NCBI GenBank assembly: GCA_938016235.1
Contig: CALLPU010000456.1
Span: forward strand, 1 to 15,638
DNA: 15,638 nucleotides
Direction: 5' to 3'
From: an uncultured Granulosicoccus sp.
Lineage (GTDB): Bacteria; Pseudomonadota; Gammaproteobacteria; Granulosicoccales; Granulosicoccaceae
The notes below the pieces were generated by a model that was not told where the DNA came from, did not search any database, and worked only from the letters and a program-made list of their open reading frames with translations. Positions 7,399-14,530 of the stretch are shown here, piece by piece (the stretch's first letter is position 1; each line of letters begins with the position of its first letter). The translations under genes and the position numbers were made by a program.

Positions 7399-7785
7399 AT
7401 GAGCGTTTTAAAAACAATCAGTCAGAAATTCATACAAGCGTCAGAGCGTCGTGCACAGCGTGTCGCACGTCAACAGATGCTGGCCATGAGTGACCGTCAG
7501 TTGGCGGATTTTGGTATTTCTCGCGTGATGTTGCTCGAAGGGGCACCGGTGTGGCCGTGGATGGATGCGCCGGTGGAACAACAGCCCACGGAGAACATCA
7601 AGCGCATACCCGTCGTAAACCCTTTAGACGGTGTGGTGACTGATGCGAAAGTCATCAAGCAGGCTATCAACGAACTGAGCGCTTACTCCGATCGTGAGTT
7701 GGTGGAACTGGGCGTGGCACGTTATAGCATCGGCGATGCGGTGCGTTCAGGTCGCCACACGGTTGACTCGCGAGATGTCGCCTGA
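7399..7785 (+). CDS. Small protein with two DUF1127-like motifs
   Basis: Function unknown. The 128-residue soluble protein has a basic N-terminus (KFIQASERRAQRVARQQ) leading into a DUF1127-type motif, 'MLAMSDRQLADFGISRVML' (27-45). After a Pro-rich middle comes a second, similar motif, 'LSAYSDRELVELGVAR' followed by 'YSIGDAVRSGR' (93-119). DUF1127 proteins are usually 40-80 residues with a single arginine-rich motif of the form SDRxLxDIGxxR, and some alphaproteobacterial members affect RNA turnover or phosphate and stress physiology. Start: ATG 7399 is preferred because it directly begins the basic helix; a GTG at 7375 in frame would add eight residues. Neither has a convincing Shine-Dalgarno. 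It converges with the nucleoside hydrolase gene 64 bases away. Confidence 0.75.
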   Translation: MSVLKTISQKFIQASERRAQRVARQQMLAMSDRQLADFGISRVMLLEGAPVWPWMDAPVEQQPTENIKRIPVVNPLDGVVTDAKVIKQAINELSAYSDRELVELGVARYSIGDAVRSGRHTVDSRDVA

Positions 7786-7818
7786 CGTCCGGCTTATCGA
7801 AGCTGTCGTTGCAGTTGA

Positions 7819-7845
7819 CCCACGATAGTCAAACGCATCGTCGGG
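7819..7845. other. Weak hairpin between convergent genes
   Basis: CCC-ACGAT (7819-7826) can pair with ATCGT-C-GGG (7837-7845) with one bulged base and a 10-base loop. It lies between the convergent DUF1127-like and nucleoside hydrolase genes. There is no T run on either strand, so a terminator role is doubtful. Confidence 0.2.
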
Positions 7846-7849
7846 TTAC

Positions 7850-8779
7850 TCAGCGACTGAGCGCTGTCATGAGCTGATGCTTCCAGCGCGCTGCATCAAT
7901 GGCCAGGCACACGGTGGCATTCGGTTCAGCTTTCAACACGTGGTTCCTGTCCACCACGCTCATGCCACGGGTCATTTCACTACTGGTTTCCATATCCACA
8001 AAACAGTGACAGTGCTCCGTGGCAATGCTGGCGTCCAGAGCCACTGCCATGGCGACCGGATCGGCAAGCGCCATTCCGCTTTGTGCCTGCAGATTGCGTG
8101 AAGCCTCCAGAGCCATGCGGTTGCATTCCATGGCGGTCCGTGCTCGATCATTGTCCAGAGCCATGATGCAGTTCATGTCGGCATCACTCAGAGCGGCATC
8201 ACCACAGCTCAACTCCCATCCCAGTAACGTCATTGTCATGCCCGAGTGCAGCACGCGTTTCGCCGCCTCAGGATCGCACCATAAATTGTATTCGGCAGCA
8301 GGCGTGACATTGCCGAGTGTCGCTGCAGCGCCCCCCATGATGTAGCAGTGGTTTACCCACTGCGCCATTCTCGGTTCGATGGACAATGCAGTGGCGATGT
8401 TGGTCAACGGCCCAAGCGTGACCAGATCAATTTGCCCTGGCGCCTCGCGGAATCGGCGGATCAAGGCGGGCACCGCATGTTCCTGTTCTGCCGCGCGGCC
8501 TGGCGCCGGGTAATGCATGTTGCCCATCCCGTCATCACCGTGAAACCAGTCGGCGGTGCTGGCAGGTCTTGTCCATGGACGATCACAACCTTCATAGACA
8601 GGCACATCCGCCTGGCAAAGCTCGAGGGTGTAGCGCGCATTGATGCTCGCCTGCGGCATGGAAACGTTACCCGCCACGATCGTCAGGGCGTCTATCGTGA
8701 CGTTGTTTGCTGCAACGGCCATCATGATGGCCACCGCATCATCAGATGCCGTATCGGTGTCGATGATGAGGTGGCGCAT
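7850..8779 (-). CDS. Inosine/uridine-preferring nucleoside hydrolase family protein
   Basis: Predicted to cleave the N-glycosidic bond of a nucleoside to free base and ribose. The 309 residues match the family's usual length. The calcium/ribose site is seen as DTDTASDDA (7-15; D9, D13, D14 corresponding to the classic DxDxxxDD), 'HGDDGMGN' (80-87), 'LVTLGPLTNIATAL' (119-132), 'IMGG' (147-150), 'AEYNLWCDPEAA' and a late aspartate, D240, in 'LADPVAMAV'. In the well-studied enzymes the residue before that aspartate is a catalytic histidine; here it is alanine, so leaving-group chemistry or substrate may differ. The start (ATG at 8779) follows the cysNC stop by 3 bases, with AGGA about 10 bases upstream inside cysNC, so it is the last gene of the sulfate activation operon. 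Its substrate and any role in nucleotide recycling after PAPS use are unknown. Confidence 0.92.
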   Translation of the reverse strand: MRHLIIDTDTASDDAVAIMMAVAANNVTIDALTIVAGNVSMPQASINARYTLELCQADVPVYEGCDRPWTRPASTADWFHGDDGMGNMHYPAPGRAAEQEHAVPALIRRFREAPGQIDLVTLGPLTNIATALSIEPRMAQWVNHCYIMGGAAATLGNVTPAAEYNLWCDPEAAKRVLHSGMTMTLLGWELSCGDAALSDADMNCIMALDNDRARTAMECNRMALEASRNLQAQSGMALADPVAMAVALDASIATEHCHCFVDMETSSEMTRGMSVVDRNHVLKAEPNATVCLAIDAARWKHQLMTALSR

Positions 8780-8782
8780 CGG

Positions 8783-10708
8783 TCAGTCCTGTGAGGCAGG
8801 CGCTGATAATACGCCGCGCTTACGCAGCTCGGCAACCACACGTTCGGCCGCCTGTTCCGCACTCAGTGCAGACGTATCGATCAGGATCTCCGGTTGCTCT
8901 GGCGGCTCATACGGTGAGTCTATGCCGGTAAAGTTCGCCAGCTCTCCACGCCGCGCTTTCTTGTACAGGCCCTTCGGGTCGCGATCCTCTGCCACACTGA
9001 GGGGTGTATCCACATGGACCTCTATGAATTCACCGTCGCCGACCAATGAGCGGGCGAGGGCACGCTCTGAGCGAAACGGAGAAATGAACGCGGTCAGTAC
9101 GATAAGACCTGAATCCACCATGAGGCCGGCCACTTCACCGATGCGTCGGATGTTCTCCACGCGATCTGCATCGGTAAAGCCCAGATCTCTGTTCAGACCA
9201 TGGCGCACGTTGTCACCGTCGAGCAGATACGTGTGATGGCCCTTGGCAGCGAGTTGTTTTTCAACAAGATTCGCAACTGTAGACTTGCCAGCACCGGACA
9301 ATCCGGTGAACCAGACCACGGCAGGTTTCTGGTTTTTCAGCGTTGCACGAACACTCTTGTCGACATCGACGGCCTGCAGATGAATATTGTCTGCTCGTCG
9401 TAGTGAGAAATGCAGCATGCCTGCGCCCACCGTTGCATTACTCATTCTGTCGATCAGAATGAACCCGCCCATATCGCGATTGTCTTTGTAAGCATCAAAG
9501 GCCATGGGCTGGTCGGTGCTGATGTTGCAGATACCGATAGCGTTCAGCTCCAACTGGGTTGCTGCACTCTCTTCCAGCGTGTTCACGTTGATCTGGTGCT
9601 TGATGGTGGTAACCGTGGCATTGACCGTCTTGGTTCCCATCTTCAGCAAGTAGGGGCGCCCTGAGAGCAGAGGCTCGTCGTGCATCCACACGATGGTGGT
9701 TTCAAACTGATCTGCCACACTGGATGGCGCGTCACCGGCAGAGATCACGTCACCACGCGAAGCATCTACCTCATCGGTGAGTGTCAACGTTACTGATTGC
9801 CCGGTGACCGCTGATTGCAGATCGCCGTCCATCGTGACGATGCGCGCTATCTCACTCATGCGCCCGGAAGGTTGGATGCGGATGGCGTCGCCCACACTGA
9901 CGGTGCCACCAGCAATGGTGCCGGCATAGCCGCGAAAATCCAGTGAGGGTCTGTTCACCCATTGCACTGGAAACCGGAAAGGCTCCTCCTGGCGGCGCTC
10001 ATGATCAATCTTCACGGTCTCCAGCCAGGAGAGCAGGGTGGTGCCGTGATACCACGGCATGTTGTTACTCGGTTCGGTAATGTTGTCACCGGCCAGTGCC
10101 GACATGGGAATGGCAGTCACGTTTTCAATGCCCAGTGATTTGGCAAACGGGGCGTAGTCTTCCACGATGGTATCGAACACGCTCTGATCGTATTCCATGA
10201 GGTCCATCTTGTTCACGGCCAGTACCACGTGGCGAATCCCAAGAAGCGATGCCAGGTAACTGTGTCGACGAGTCTGGGTCAGCAAGCCCTGACGCGCATC
10301 ACACAAAATGACCGCAACATCGGCCGTGGACGCTCCGGTAACCATATTGCGTGTGTACTGCTCGTGACCCGGTGTGTCTGCCACGATGAACTTGCGGCTG
10401 TCGGTGGAGAAGAATCGATAGGCAACATCAATGGTGATGCCTTGCTCGCGCTCCGCAGCCAGGCCATCAACCAGCAGGGCGAAGTCGATGTTCTTGCCTT
10501 GTGTTCCCCACTTCCTGGAATCCTGGGTTACGGTATCCAGTTGATCTTCAAACAGGGTTTTGGATTCGTAAAGCAAGCGCCCGATCAGCGTACTCTTGCC
10601 GTCATCCACACTGCCGCAAGTAATGAAGCGCAACAGGCTTTTGTGTTCGTGTCGTTGCAGATAGGCGCTGATGTCATTGGCGATAAGCGCGTCCGTTTCG
10701 GTTTGCAT
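8783..10708 (-). CDS. cysNC: Bifunctional sulfate adenylyltransferase subunit 1 / APS kinase (CysN-CysC fusion)
   Basis: Activates sulfate: the CysN GTPase half works with CysD to make adenosine phosphosulfate (APS) from ATP and sulfate, and the CysC half phosphorylates APS to PAPS. The 641-residue protein has EF-Tu-like GTPase motifs GSVDDGKST (32-40), DTPGHEQY (111-118) and NKMD (166-169), followed by beta-barrel domains to about residue 450. The APS kinase domain then has its own P-loop GLSGAGKST (469-477), 'LDGDNVRHGLN', 'FISPFRSER' and 'GLYKKAR'. All motifs look intact. Start ATG (10708-10706) shares one base with the stop of the cysD fusion gene (TGATG) and is preceded by GAGGGG, so translation is coupled. 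Fused CysNC (NodQ-like) is well known in proteobacteria. Confidence 0.97.
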   Translation of the reverse strand: MQTETDALIANDISAYLQRHEHKSLLRFITCGSVDDGKSTLIGRLLYESKTLFEDQLDTVTQDSRKWGTQGKNIDFALLVDGLAAEREQGITIDVAYRFFSTDSRKFIVADTPGHEQYTRNMVTGASTADVAVILCDARQGLLTQTRRHSYLASLLGIRHVVLAVNKMDLMEYDQSVFDTIVEDYAPFAKSLGIENVTAIPMSALAGDNITEPSNNMPWYHGTTLLSWLETVKIDHERRQEEPFRFPVQWVNRPSLDFRGYAGTIAGGTVSVGDAIRIQPSGRMSEIARIVTMDGDLQSAVTGQSVTLTLTDEVDASRGDVISAGDAPSSVADQFETTIVWMHDEPLLSGRPYLLKMGTKTVNATVTTIKHQINVNTLEESAATQLELNAIGICNISTDQPMAFDAYKDNRDMGGFILIDRMSNATVGAGMLHFSLRRADNIHLQAVDVDKSVRATLKNQKPAVVWFTGLSGAGKSTVANLVEKQLAAKGHHTYLLDGDNVRHGLNRDLGFTDADRVENIRRIGEVAGLMVDSGLIVLTAFISPFRSERALARSLVGDGEFIEVHVDTPLSVAEDRDPKGLYKKARRGELANFTGIDSPYEPPEQPEILIDTSALSAEQAAERVVAELRKRGVLSAPASQD

Positions 10709-12474
10709 CAGAAGTACCCCTCTTGCTTTTTCTTTTCCATCGACGCGGCTGAATCATGGTCGATCATGCGACCCTGACGTTCCGAGGTTCGGGTCAGCAA
10801 CATTTCCTGGATAATGCCTTCCAGTGTGTTGGCGGTGGATTCCACGGCACCTGTGAGCGGGTAACAACCCAGCGTACGAAAACGCACACTGCGCATCTCC
10901 GGTACTTCGCCTTCTTTCATCGGCATCCGATCATCGTCTACCATGATCAATGAGCCATCGCGCATCACAACCGGGCGTTCGGCCGCCAGGTACAGCGGAA
11001 CGATCGGGATCTCCTCGCGGTGTATGTACTGCCAGATATCCAGCTCTGTCCAGTTGGAAATGGGGAATACCCGGATCGATTCATCACGGTGTTTCCGCGC
11101 GTTATACAGTTGCCATAACTCAGGGCGTTGATTCTTGGCATCCCAGCGGTGTTGGGCGCTTCTGAACGAGAAAACGCGCTCCTTGGCTCGTGACTTCTCT
11201 TCGTCGCGACGAGAGCCACCGAACGCAATATCAAAGCGATGCTCATCCAGTGCCTGCTTCAGGCCCTGGGTTTTCATGATGTCCGTGTGCAGGGATGAGC
11301 CATGCGTAAACGGATTGACCTTCTGAGCCAGCCCTTCCGGGTTGGTATGGGTCAATAATTCCAGTCCGTAGTCTTTGACAATGGAGTCGCGGAATTCGTA
11401 CATGGCCTTGAACTTCCAGCCCGTGTCGACATGCAGTAGCGGGAACGGAGGCACGGCGGGAAAGAACGCCTTGCGGGCCAGGTGCAGCATGACTGCGCTG
11501 TCCTTGCCGACAGAGTAGAGCATGACCGGGTTGTCGGCCTCTGCCACCACTTCGCGCATGATCTGGATGCTCTCGGCTTCCAGACGTTGCAGGTGTGTCA
11601 GCGTTTGCACGCTGGGAGGTTCAGCTGGGCGGGTTGCCTCAGCGGTATTGCTGCTAGGAGTCATGGTATTCACGGAATGCGACGGTTGATGGGGAGTGTC
11701 GGACGGATCGCCGACGATAAGTGTTTCGGTGTGAGTTTCGCTGAGCCAGCGGGAAAGGTCCTTGTCTCGCGTCAGGTGTGCACCGGGTAACACCAGTGCA
11801 ATGCCATCGGTATGGTGGGCTTTCAAAGCCTGTAGAAAACGCCGGTACTGAGGTGCCGAGGGCGTACTTTGAGTCAGGCACCAGTAAGCGTGCCCGCGCA
11901 GGTCATGGGCAAACAACTGGTAACACCCGTCGGCAACGAGGCGGCTGGATACCCAGAATACTGGCGTGTTCTGACGCCTTGCCCGGCGTGAAAATATCTG
12001 ATGTGATGCCAGCCAATGTGGCGCGTTGGTATCGCGTTCGGCACGTTCGCGCAATCGCCGGTAGCGGCTCTGTGGCTGCAAGTGCCACTTGTTCAGCCAG
12101 GTCAGCAGCGTTGAGCGGCTTACGGAAACGGATTGTGCGTTAACCCAGGCCAGGGCGCGTTCGCTGCTCCACAGGATATCATCGTGGGCGGGTGTGCTGT
12201 CACGCAGGGTGGCAGCAGCCACCAGTGCGGGTCGCAAGGCGCCGCTCTGGGCCGACGAGCTGTCCACGCGGGGTCTGCCTCTCGGCCCTACATCCACCGC
12301 ATCCCATCCCCCCGACCGGTAGGCCTTGACGGCTGAAATGATGGTGGGTGCGCTGAGCCCGGTATCGGCCTGTGTTTGCGCCAGAGTGCTTCCGCTCACC
12401 CGCAGTTCCACCGCTCGACGCCTCAGGGCGTTGAGATCGGCGACAGATTGCCTGGATTTGGTGGAAGACGGCAC
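10708..12474 (-). CDS. cysD: Fusion of degenerate IS630-type transposase-like domain to sulfate adenylyltransferase subunit 2 (CysD)
   Basis: Residues about 293-588 are a complete CysD: 'THLQRLEAESIQIMREV', the PP-loop SVGKDSAVMLHL (321-332), 'LLHVDTGWKF', 'GGSRRDEEKSRAKER', 'NWTELDIWQYI' and the terminal 'KKKQEGYF'. With CysN it adenylylates sulfate. CysD is normally about 300 residues; here ~270 extra residues precede it in one frame. They hold a helix-turn-helix (16-55, 'LAQTQADTGLSAPTIISAVKAY') followed by 'GPRGRPR', as in IS630-family N-termini, then a second helical block with 'VSRSTLLTWLNKWHL'. A region that lines up by eye with the DDE fold follows, but the expected acidic residues are absent ('FWVSSRLVADG', 'ALVLPGAHLTRDK'), so it is probably catalytically dead. 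A Ser/Thr/Pro-rich linker (255-292) joins the halves. Start is GTG (12474) without a clear Shine-Dalgarno. An internal ATG at 11664 (M271) could start a CysD alone but also lacks one. Confidence 0.9.
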   Translation of the reverse strand: MPSSTKSRQSVADLNALRRRAVELRVSGSTLAQTQADTGLSAPTIISAVKAYRSGGWDAVDVGPRGRPRVDSSSAQSGALRPALVAAATLRDSTPAHDDILWSSERALAWVNAQSVSVSRSTLLTWLNKWHLQPQSRYRRLRERAERDTNAPHWLASHQIFSRRARRQNTPVFWVSSRLVADGCYQLFAHDLRGHAYWCLTQSTPSAPQYRRFLQALKAHHTDGIALVLPGAHLTRDKDLSRWLSETHTETLIVGDPSDTPHQPSHSVNTMTPSSNTAEATRPAEPPSVQTLTHLQRLEAESIQIMREVVAEADNPVMLYSVGKDSAVMLHLARKAFFPAVPPFPLLHVDTGWKFKAMYEFRDSIVKDYGLELLTHTNPEGLAQKVNPFTHGSSLHTDIMKTQGLKQALDEHRFDIAFGGSRRDEEKSRAKERVFSFRSAQHRWDAKNQRPELWQLYNARKHRDESIRVFPISNWTELDIWQYIHREEIPIVPLYLAAERPVVMRDGSLIMVDDDRMPMKEGEVPEMRSVRFRTLGCYPLTGAVESTANTLEGIIQEMLLTRTSERQGRMIDHDSAASMEKKKQEGYF

Positions 12475-12482
12475 GATTGCAG

Positions 12483-12561
12483 CTATAAAAGTTTTAAAAA
12501 TTCAATATCGACAATTCTGCAGGGAATATGCCGTGAATTGTATTTATTTAAACTTTTATAG
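12483..12561. repeat. AT-rich nested inverted repeats upstream of the cysD fusion
   Basis: The outer arms are CTATAAAAGTTTTAAA (12483-12498) and TTTAAACTTTTATAG (12547-12561), complementary over 15 bp apart from one extra T in the left arm. Inside them ACAATTC (12511-12517) and GAATTGT (12535-12541) form a second perfect 7-bp inverted repeat. The 146-base gap between the two minus-strand genes (12475-12620) is far more AT-rich than its surroundings. The arrangement suits a two-site operator or DNA looping. A remnant of insertion-sequence ends is the alternative. Confidence 0.75.
12485..12514 (-). promoter_or_regulatory. Candidate promoter of the cysD fusion-cysNC-nucleoside hydrolase operon
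   Basis: On the minus strand TTGTCG (12514-12509) and TTTTAT (12490-12485) are spaced by 18 bp. Transcription would start around 12478, only a few bases before the GTG at 12474, which would give a near-leaderless mRNA and agrees with the missing Shine-Dalgarno. The -10 lies in one arm of the outer inverted repeat and the -35 in an arm of the inner one. Confidence 0.3.
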
Positions 12562-12620
12562 TTAGTTCTGCAAACAGTCTCTCAAAGCATTGCTCGTGCG
12601 GTGTCCTTAGCCGTCCCGGT

Positions 12621-14408
12621 TCAGCTGTGTAGCGGGCGCTGTTTCTGGTGGGCTGCCCACAGATGCTTCAGCTCGGCTTCGCCCAGTTGATTGCCGGGTT
12701 CGTCCCGATAGCTCACCGTGTGCGAGATGGGGGCGCCTTGCCAATGTCGTTCAATGCGCTGGCGTTCTGGCGTTTTCAGAAATTGCTTGATGAACCGGTT
12801 AACCGTTTGCAGCAGCTGGTAAGAACCGGGAACGGCCGCCACCGCAATGCAGTAGTAGTAAGGATTGCCGGCCAAGTTACCTGAGCAGATCTCGATCTTG
12901 CCGTGCCAGGGACTCGTCTCGTTGGAGCAGGCCCAGTGGTAGATGGGTAGATCCACCCCAAACGCGTCAACCACACCTTCTGCCAGACAATCGTGAATGC
13001 GCGATTGATCGGAGTAAGCGATCAGATCCTTCAGAAAGATGGTGCCGCCAGGCATGTGTTGATTCGATTTCCAGCGAACGCCCTGCCGCTGCAGCATCTC
13101 GAACGCACCTGGGTCGTTGATGATGCCCAGCCGCTTGCCATCCAGGTCGGCCAGCGAGTTTAGCCCGGTGTCGCCGACGCGCCGGGCCAATACCCAGTCC
13201 AGATACGTGTAAGTCTCAGAATACGCAACGCCCTCATAAGAATCACTGGCAGGCAGGGCGCTCAACACCAGGTCTGCTGGTGCTTCATCCGGGCGACGCC
13301 CCACGTGCAGCAGCTCGGTCAGCGTATCCCACGGCGCTTCAACAAATTCGCAGTGAACATCCAGATGATTGGCCAGAGCCTGCGCATACTCCACGTCCAG
13401 GCCCATCAATGGTCCGTTGTTGCCAGGGCGAAACGACAACCCGATGAACGACGGTTCAATGGCCACACGCAGTTTGCCTTCGCGCTTGATATTCTCCAGA
13501 CGGTCGAAGTCTGGATTGCAATGCACGCCGTCACGCAGCAGCAACTGTTCGATGTCAGCCCGGCAAGCGTCGCTACGTTCCGAATTGAGTAGCTCAACCG
13601 CCTGCTCTGTTCGCTGATTAACCCACACGAGTTTCTCGCGTGAGCGCTCGATCGCATTCTCGTTATTCTGCGCCACCTCGGTAATCACCGCGTAATGCTC
13701 CGATACATCACTCAGCGAGGAGTCGACCTGCGAGAACGCACCCACGACATCATCAAAGGCGTTGGTGATCTCGCTTTCGGCGATAGTGTTGGATTGCTGA
13801 AAATCGTCGACGACCTTGCCGAGCTGATTATTGACAATCGATAGATCAAACAGCGTGGCGGCCTGTGCAGAGTGTTCCATGGCGGTTCTTGCCAGCCGTT
13901 TAACCTCATCGGCCACCACGGAAAATCCAGCTTCGGATTCGCCCGCCCGGCTGGCCTCGATCTTGGCATTCATGGCCAGCATCGACAGTTGTCGCCCGAT
14001 CAGCTCCAGTTCGGTCATGACACTCTTCAGGGCCGTCTGACGCTCTTCCAGTGTATTGCGCGCGTCACTTAAGTCGCGCGCCATATCCACCAGATGACCT
14101 TCGCGCGAAGCGCTCAAACTATGCTGGATGGCCTGGACGGCCTGGATGCCCTGGCGAACTTCGCCAGACATGAGGGCAATCACGGCACTCAGGTCAGCCT
14201 CGCGCGATTCCACCTCGTGTTTGGAGCGCTGCTGGTTGCGCAGTGGTAACAGGGCAGAGTACTGAAGCCGATTCAGGAACGTCAGCAGCTGCGCCAGTGG
14301 CTCAGCGAGATCAGCGGCCAGGTTGTCAGGCTCGGGCAGGGGAAGCCCGTGCGCCTGTGAAACGGCCTCAGGCATTGCTGCCTGGGAGGAGTCTATGCGT
14401 GGTTTCAT
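12621..14408 (-). CDS. Soluble chemoreceptor-like protein with C-terminal SBP_bac_3 solute-binding domain
   Basis: Predicted cytoplasmic sensor that couples binding of a small polar solute to chemotaxis-type signalling. The 595 residues contain no signal peptide and no membrane segment. Residues ~65-290 are a coiled-coil MCP signalling region whose hairpin tip is clear: 'GRQLSMLAMNAKIEASRAGESEAGFSVVADEVKRLA' in parts (SMLAMNAKIEASRAGE 142-157; GFSVVADEVKRLA 161-173), close to the receptor consensus that contacts CheA/CheW. Residues ~311-560 are an SBP_bac_3 domain ('GKLRVAIEPSFIGLSFRPG', 'LMGLDVEYAQALANHL', 'LADLDGKRLGIINDPGAFEML'), a family normally periplasmic and binding amino acids or similar. 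Arrangement MCP-then-SBP without a membrane is unusual. No Shine-Dalgarno is seen before the ATG at 14408. The C-terminus lacks an obvious CheR/CheB tether. It could instead control another kinase pathway. Confidence 0.88.
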   Translation of the reverse strand: MKPRIDSSQAAMPEAVSQAHGLPLPEPDNLAADLAEPLAQLLTFLNRLQYSALLPLRNQQRSKHEVESREADLSAVIALMSGEVRQGIQAVQAIQHSLSASREGHLVDMARDLSDARNTLEERQTALKSVMTELELIGRQLSMLAMNAKIEASRAGESEAGFSVVADEVKRLARTAMEHSAQAATLFDLSIVNNQLGKVVDDFQQSNTIAESEITNAFDDVVGAFSQVDSSLSDVSEHYAVITEVAQNNENAIERSREKLVWVNQRTEQAVELLNSERSDACRADIEQLLLRDGVHCNPDFDRLENIKREGKLRVAIEPSFIGLSFRPGNNGPLMGLDVEYAQALANHLDVHCEFVEAPWDTLTELLHVGRRPDEAPADLVLSALPASDSYEGVAYSETYTYLDWVLARRVGDTGLNSLADLDGKRLGIINDPGAFEMLQRQGVRWKSNQHMPGGTIFLKDLIAYSDQSRIHDCLAEGVVDAFGVDLPIYHWACSNETSPWHGKIEICSGNLAGNPYYYCIAVAAVPGSYQLLQTVNRFIKQFLKTPERQRIERHWQGAPISHTVSYRDEPGNQLGEAELKHLWAAHQKQRPLHS

Positions 14409-14435
14409 GTCAAATTACGGTGGCATCCAGCCTAA

Positions 14436-14462
14436 ATAGTGGCTTTCAGGGCACATTCTTGA
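14436..14462 (-). promoter_or_regulatory. Candidate sigma28 (FliA) promoter for the chemoreceptor-like gene
   Basis: Reading the minus strand, TCAAGAAT (14462-14455), 11 bases, then GCCACTAT (14443-14436) resembles the flagellar sigma28 consensus TAAAGTTT-N11-GCCGATAA with 5 of 8 matches in each box and exact spacing. It lies about 28 bases before the start codon, a sensible place for a motility gene promoter. Confidence 0.35.
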
Positions 14463-14465
14463 GGG

Positions 14466-14478
14466 GGTTACCGTAACC
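14466..14478. repeat. Perfect 6-bp palindrome in the divergent gap
   Basis: GGTTAC-C-GTAACC lies between the divergent chemoreceptor-like gene and miaB, just upstream of the candidate sigma28 -35 box on one strand and near the miaB -35 position on the other. It may bind a dimeric regulator, though none can be named. Confidence 0.35.
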
Positions 14479-14496
14479 TTGGCAAGCTCACCAGCG

Positions 14497-14502
14497 TATA
14501 CT
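14497..14502 (+). promoter_or_regulatory. Candidate -10 element for miaB
   Basis: TATACT is a good -10 hexamer 28 bases before the miaB ATG. No strong -35 stands at the usual distance: the 17-bp position reads TAACCT and overlaps the palindrome at 14466-14478, while TTGGCA (14479-14484) is only 12 bases away. Confidence 0.3.
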
Positions 14503-14530
14503 CAGGGTTTGCGCATTCCCCATAAATTTC

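Noticed and set aside
10229..10777. 182-residue plus-strand open frame opposite cysNC
   Set aside because: Antisense shadow of a highly conserved coding region; composition reflects the opposite strand.
11662..11664. Internal ATG as the true start of a separate, normal-length CysD
   Set aside because: It lacks a Shine-Dalgarno and there is no stop between the domains, so the fused reading is preferred, although internal initiation is not excluded.
10708..12561. An intact insertion sequence carrying the HTH region
   Set aside because: The transposase-like part lacks catalytic residues and its C-terminal third, runs straight into CysD, and no terminal repeat is visible on the CysD side.
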